Source: Photobacterium phosphoreum (lineage in GTDB: Bacteria; Pseudomonadota; Gammaproteobacteria; Enterobacterales; Vibrionaceae). Taken from it: a stretch of 64,000 nt of DNA. Numbering within the stretch: the stretch's first letter is position 1; each line of letters opens with the position of its first letter. Position numbers and translations under genes: made by a program. The stretch is from contig NZ_MSCQ01000002.1 in NCBI RefSeq assembly GCF_002954725.1, positions 1,201,358 to 1,265,357 on the forward strand, given 5' to 3'. This document shows positions 63,319-64,000 of the stretch, piece by piece. The notes under the pieces were generated by a model. The model had not been told where the DNA came from. It was given only the letters and a program-made list of their open reading frames with translations, and ran no database searches.

Positions 63319-63522
63319 ATGTATGAGTTATTGGATTGGTTAGTAAATAAAATGGTGTTCGTGGTATTTGTTATCATCGGCCATTTTCAATTCATGACAA
63401 TAGAAGCTTGGTCTTTAACTATTTCGTGTTGTATGGGGATATTCGCTTTATCACTGAGTTATTGGCATAAGAAAGTTATGCAACAAATAGCAAGAGAGAG
63501 AGGAATATTCATTCATGAATAA
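63319..63522 (+). CDS. Phage holin (small membrane protein)
   Basis: A 67-residue protein with two hydrophobic segments (about residues 9-25 and 31-48) and a charged C-terminal tail (HKKVMQQIARERGIFIHE), the layout of class II phage holins. The ribosome site AAGGAATTATAAG precedes ATG 63319. Its end overlaps the endolysin start by 8 nt, the usual holin/endolysin pairing. It permeabilises the inner membrane at lysis. Confidence 0.8.
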   Translation: MYELLDWLVNKMVFVVFVIIGHFQFMTIEAWSLTISCCMGIFALSLSYWHKKVMQQIARERGIFIHE

Positions 63523-64000
63523 ACTAAGACCAATTTTATGCTCAATTACTGCAGTGATAGCGCTCCTTGGTGATGGTGGCGTTGGGGATAGTACATTACC
63601 AATAAGAAATGTTGTTATTGCTGGAGAAAGCCAAGGGAAATTAAAACTAACATATAAAGGATTAAAACTTATAGGAGATTATGAGGGGTGTAGGTTAGAT
63701 GCTTATCGCTGCCCTGCTGGCTATAAAACAAATGGTATTGGTAATATTCATAATATAACCACCGATATTATAGATAATGAACAAGTAGCAAAGGATTGGG
63801 TATTAAATATTCAGCAGGCTGAATCTTGTTTAAATAATGTTATTGGGAATAATGATATTACGCAAGGACAGTATGATGCTTTAACATCATTTATCTTTAA
63901 TACTGGCTGTAAACGTTTTATGAAAAATAAAGATCTTACTGATACAAAAATATCTACCTATGTAAGATCTGGAAAAATACCGCAGGCTTGTTTGCAATTA
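63515..64000 (+). CDS. Phage lysozyme (GH24 endolysin), cut by the window end
   Basis: The visible 162 residues (the gene continues past 64000) show an N-terminal hydrophobic segment (ILCSITAVIALLGD) that could be a SAR or signal anchor, then a GH24 lysozyme domain. The active-site stretch is GDYEGCRLDAYRCPAGYKTN (catalytic Glu in DYEGC) followed by GIGN; TQGQYDALTSFIFNTGCKRF is the conserved later helix. It cleaves peptidoglycan and would act after the holin. No spanin gene is seen within the window. Confidence 0.88.
   Translation, partial: MNKLRPILCSITAVIALLGDGGVGDSTLPIRNVVIAGESQGKLKLTYKGLKLIGDYEGCRLDAYRCPAGYKTNGIGNIHNITTDIIDNEQVAKDWVLNIQQAESCLNNVIGNNDITQGQYDALTSFIFNTGCKRFMKNKDLTDTKISTYVRSGKIPQACLQL

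Overview
The window looks like chromosomal DNA of a low-GC marine gammaproteobacterium of the Vibrionaceae, most probably Photobacterium. The grounds are the divergent maoP/hdfR pair, a two-domain PBP1b, an H-NS/VicH protein, an RpoS-like accessory sigma factor, and an exopolysaccharide locus whose first four genes follow the vpsL-M-N-O order of the Vibrio cholerae VPS-II cluster. The genus is inferred from gene content only, since no database search was possible.

Layout. 1-12.5 kb is housekeeping and scattered accessory genes: a DUF1704 peptidase-like protein paired with a glutathione-synthetase-like ATP-grasp, maoP, hdfR, mrcB, a NUDIX hydrolase, a META lipoprotein, a DUF3820/LRR-lipoprotein/VOC mini-operon, an orphan ParA and an MscS-type channel. 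12.9-14.8 kb holds the first of four paralogous secreted DUF4832-type proteins. 14.9-19.3 kb has small enzymes (rhodanese, DUF3010, YgjP-like peptidase, isoprenylcysteine-methyltransferase-like protein, mog). 19.3-32.3 kb is one exopolysaccharide operon in one direction: initiating phosphotransferase, outer-membrane barrel, export protein, Wzc-like copolymerase, flippase, polymerase, acetyltransferase, three GT4 glycosyltransferases and a small membrane protein. It is preceded by a 570-bp AT-rich control region with a long perfect inverted repeat. 32.4-38.4 kb holds three further DUF4832 paralogs on the opposite strand, with a predicted beta-propeller gene between them.

38.4-57.5 kb is mixed: a decayed TetR fragment, creA, small hypotheticals, a 900-bp gap with a Pho-box-like repeat and a 22-codon ORF, a 20-residue-repeat protein, a Gre-family factor, a LysR gene divergent from a large FAD/Fe-S oxidoreductase, an EmrAB-type pump under three TTAGCTAA sites, a cold-shock gene, a hexamer repeat with a possible miniature element, a PEBP protein, an RpoS paralog and tRNA-Ser(TGA). 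57.8-61.5 kb carries a membrane protein, hns and a BCCT transporter. From 61.5 kb to the end the genes are phage-like: CI-type repressor, Ogr/Delta-type zinc finger, holin and an endolysin cut by the window edge.

The most interesting content is the DUF4832 family. Its four members share signal peptides, four conserved cysteines and two conserved glutamates in TWGEW and DFE motifs, and three of them abut the polysaccharide operon. I infer that they are secreted polysaccharide-active enzymes or matrix proteins dedicated to the polymer made next door, but nothing in the sequence proves the activity.
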